A DNA stretch of 59,103 nucleotides from Prevotella sp. GTDB lineage: Bacteria > Bacteroidota > Bacteroidia > Bacteroidales > Bacteroidaceae. A program made the position numbers and the translations under genes. Shown here one piece after another: positions 57,966 through 59,103 of this stretch. How positions within the stretch are numbered: position 1 is the first letter of the stretch; every line of letters begins with the position of its first letter. The DNA lies in assembly GCA_017561825.1 (NCBI GenBank), contig JAFZBK010000011.1:1-59103 (forward strand), read 5' to 3'. Under the pieces are notes generated by a model that ran no database searches, had not been told where the DNA came from, and saw only the letters and a list, made by a program, of their open reading frames with translations.

Positions 57966-58700
57966 GTGCTCTCTTCTCCCTTCTTCTACATCCTCCTTCT
58001 GCTCCTCTCAGCATACCTCCTCCGCCGTAACAAGCGGACACGGAACGTGCTGATCACCATTGCAGTAGTATCGATGTTGTTCTTCACATGCCGTCCCATC
58101 TACAACCTCGTGTCACAGATGTGGTCATCCGGATACCCGTCATCGGTGGAGAAAGGAAAGGTCTATCACTACGGAATCGTCCTTGGCGGTTTCGGTGAAT
58201 GGGATGAGGAACGCGACCGCCCCGACTTCAGCAAGCATGTTGACCGCCTGTTAGAAGGCATCCAACTCTATCATAAGGGAGCCATCAAGAAGATCATATT
58301 AGCATCCGACGGTAGCAATCGCATCCCCGATGACCCCGACGACCAGTCAGGCAATCCCATCGGCATGCGCAAGTATATCGAGCGCTTGGGTGTAGCCCCG
58401 TCAGATCTGATCCTGGAGAATAAAGCCACTACCACCCGTGAGAATGCCCAATTTCTTTTGGAACAGTTCGGCGACTCCCTCAAGAACGAGCACCCCTTAC
58501 TCATTACCTCTGCCGAGCACATGCGCCGTGCCGTGATGACCTTCGAGCAAGCAGGAATCCCCGTTGATCCCTACGCCACCGACTGCATCATCAAGGAGAA
58601 TGAAAAAAACAAGAAATGGTTCTCCCTTACCGTCATGACCAACTGGCAATCCCTCCTCCACGAACTCCTCGGTTACCTCTACTACCGTCTAACTAATTAA
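57966..58700 (+). CDS. YdcF/ElyC/SanA-like (DUF218) membrane protein, GTG start
   Basis: 244 residues. GTG at 57966; two N-terminal membrane segments (FFYILLLLLSAYLL and VLITIAVVSMLFFTC), then a DUF218 domain with YGIVLGGFGEWDEERDRPDF, KKIILASDGSNRIPDD, LENKATTTRENAQFL and PLLITSAEHMRRAV. Relatives in other bacteria affect envelope polysaccharide or peptidoglycan steps. It lies 12 bp after the nucleotidyltransferase and is the last gene of that operon. Confidence 0.88.
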   Translation: MLSSPFFYILLLLLSAYLLRRNKRTRNVLITIAVVSMLFFTCRPIYNLVSQMWSSGYPSSVEKGKVYHYGIVLGGFGEWDEERDRPDFSKHVDRLLEGIQLYHKGAIKKIILASDGSNRIPDDPDDQSGNPIGMRKYIERLGVAPSDLILENKATTTRENAQFLLEQFGDSLKNEHPLLITSAEHMRRAVMTFEQAGIPVDPYATDCIIKENEKNKKWFSLTVMTNWQSLLHELLGYLYYRLTN

Positions 58701-58779
58701 AGATAAAAGGATTGCTTGTAATCACAAATTTTGATCACATAATAAAGTACTAAAACAAATAGATATAGGAATACACACT

Positions 58780-59103
58780 ACTGTCCGGTTAAATTTTGTC
58801 GAACATTAATTAACTAATTAAATTTCAATGAGATACAGCGATTTTAAAATTTTCCGATTTGATTTTGTATCTTTGTACTATTTCATATATAAGATAGCAC
58901 TGGATATGAATGTCGGAAATACTGTATTCTCGCAACTGATGTTTCTCGTCCCTGACTACGAGCTCAGGAAATGTATTGACAGATATCGAGGGGATTTTCA
59001 TGCAAGGCGGTTCACATGTCGCGACCAGTTCCTTGTCATGAGTTACGCTCAGTTTACCAGCAGCGCAAGCCTTCGTAGCATAGAGGCTCAGTTGACTGCA
59101 TTC
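58780..59103 (+). mobile_element. Left end of an IS4-type insertion sequence (cut by window end)
   Basis: The probable left terminal repeat starts near 58780 (CTGTCCGGTTAAATTTTGTC), followed by about 105 bp of AT-rich leader with a TATCTTTG box (58868-58875), then the transposase start. The right end lies outside the window, so length and target duplication cannot be read. Confidence 0.7.
58906..59103 (+). CDS. IS4-family transposase with DUF4372 N-terminus (partial)
   Basis: The first 66 codons are visible and open to the window edge. MNVGNTVFSQLMFLVPDYEL, then CIDRYRGDFHARRFTCRDQF and FTSSASLRSIEAQL match the DUF4372 domain that begins many Bacteroidota IS4-type transposases. The catalytic DDE domain lies beyond the window. 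Expressed from the element's own promoter-like box. Confidence 0.85.
   Translation, partial: MNVGNTVFSQLMFLVPDYELRKCIDRYRGDFHARRFTCRDQFLVMSYAQFTSSASLRSIEAQLTAF

Overview
The window looks like a chromosomal segment of a Bacteroidota bacterium, most likely Prevotellaceae (Prevotella-like). The reasons are the many promoters of the Bacteroidota type (TTTG, 19-20 bp, TAnnTTTG), the lack of strong Shine-Dalgarno sequences, a SusC/SusD pair, DUF5020 and DUF4924 proteins, a PadR/PspC pair, and many short tandem repeats at gene borders. No rRNA or tRNA gene was seen. The assignment rests on family recognition by eye; no database search was run.

Layout. 1-10.9 kb: the 3' end of gap, secreted proteins of unknown function, a DUF5020 outer-membrane protein with a nucleobase permease, a small beta-grasp-like protein coupled to a 5'-nucleotidase-like metallophosphatase, miaA, two exported proteins and a lipid-kinase-like protein. 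10.9-16.5 kb: a Crp-type regulator divergent from a glycogen cluster (debranching enzyme, GT4 glycosyltransferase, GH57). 16.5-17.1 kb: no protein gene, but a promoter-to-terminator small RNA candidate on + and, on -, a complete cobalamin riboswitch with its own promoter and no protein gene behind it. 17.1-18.6 kb: a sigma factor, then rpe with a 50-residue upstream gene. 18.6-26.1 kb: a trp operon in the order D-C-F-A-thioesterase-B-E-G, preceded by a leader peptide with three consecutive Trp codons and an attenuator.

26.1-31.7 kb: a noncoding region with palindromic elements, then SusD and SusC on -. 31.9-39.5 kb: PadR and PspC proteins, two thioredoxin-fold exported proteins, and an ECF sigma/membrane protein/lipoprotein set. 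39.5-44 kb: an unusual repeat array, then divergent GH43 and GH3 glycosidases that may serve the SusCD system, with a NusG-like antiterminator overlapping the 3' end of GH3. 44.5-48.4 kb: prfC (with an in-frame REP-like insertion), rfbD, a DUF4924 protein and a LysE-type exporter, all on -. 48.5-53.7 kb: ROK kinase, threonylcarbamoyl-AMP synthase, ClC channel, PAP2 phosphatase and fmt. 53.8-55.6 kb: a nucleotide-sugar dehydrogenase flanked by about 158-bp inverted repeats. 55.7-58.7 kb: a noncanonical GHMP sugar kinase with a structured leader, a nucleotidyltransferase carrying an internal 7-bp microsatellite, and a YdcF-like protein. The window ends inside an IS4-type insertion sequence.

The most notable signals are RNA-level: the trp attenuator, the orphan cobalamin riboswitch facing a small RNA, and the GHMP-kinase leader. 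Next come the repeat elements that have entered coding sequences (prfC, the nucleotidyltransferase) and that supply TTG start codons.
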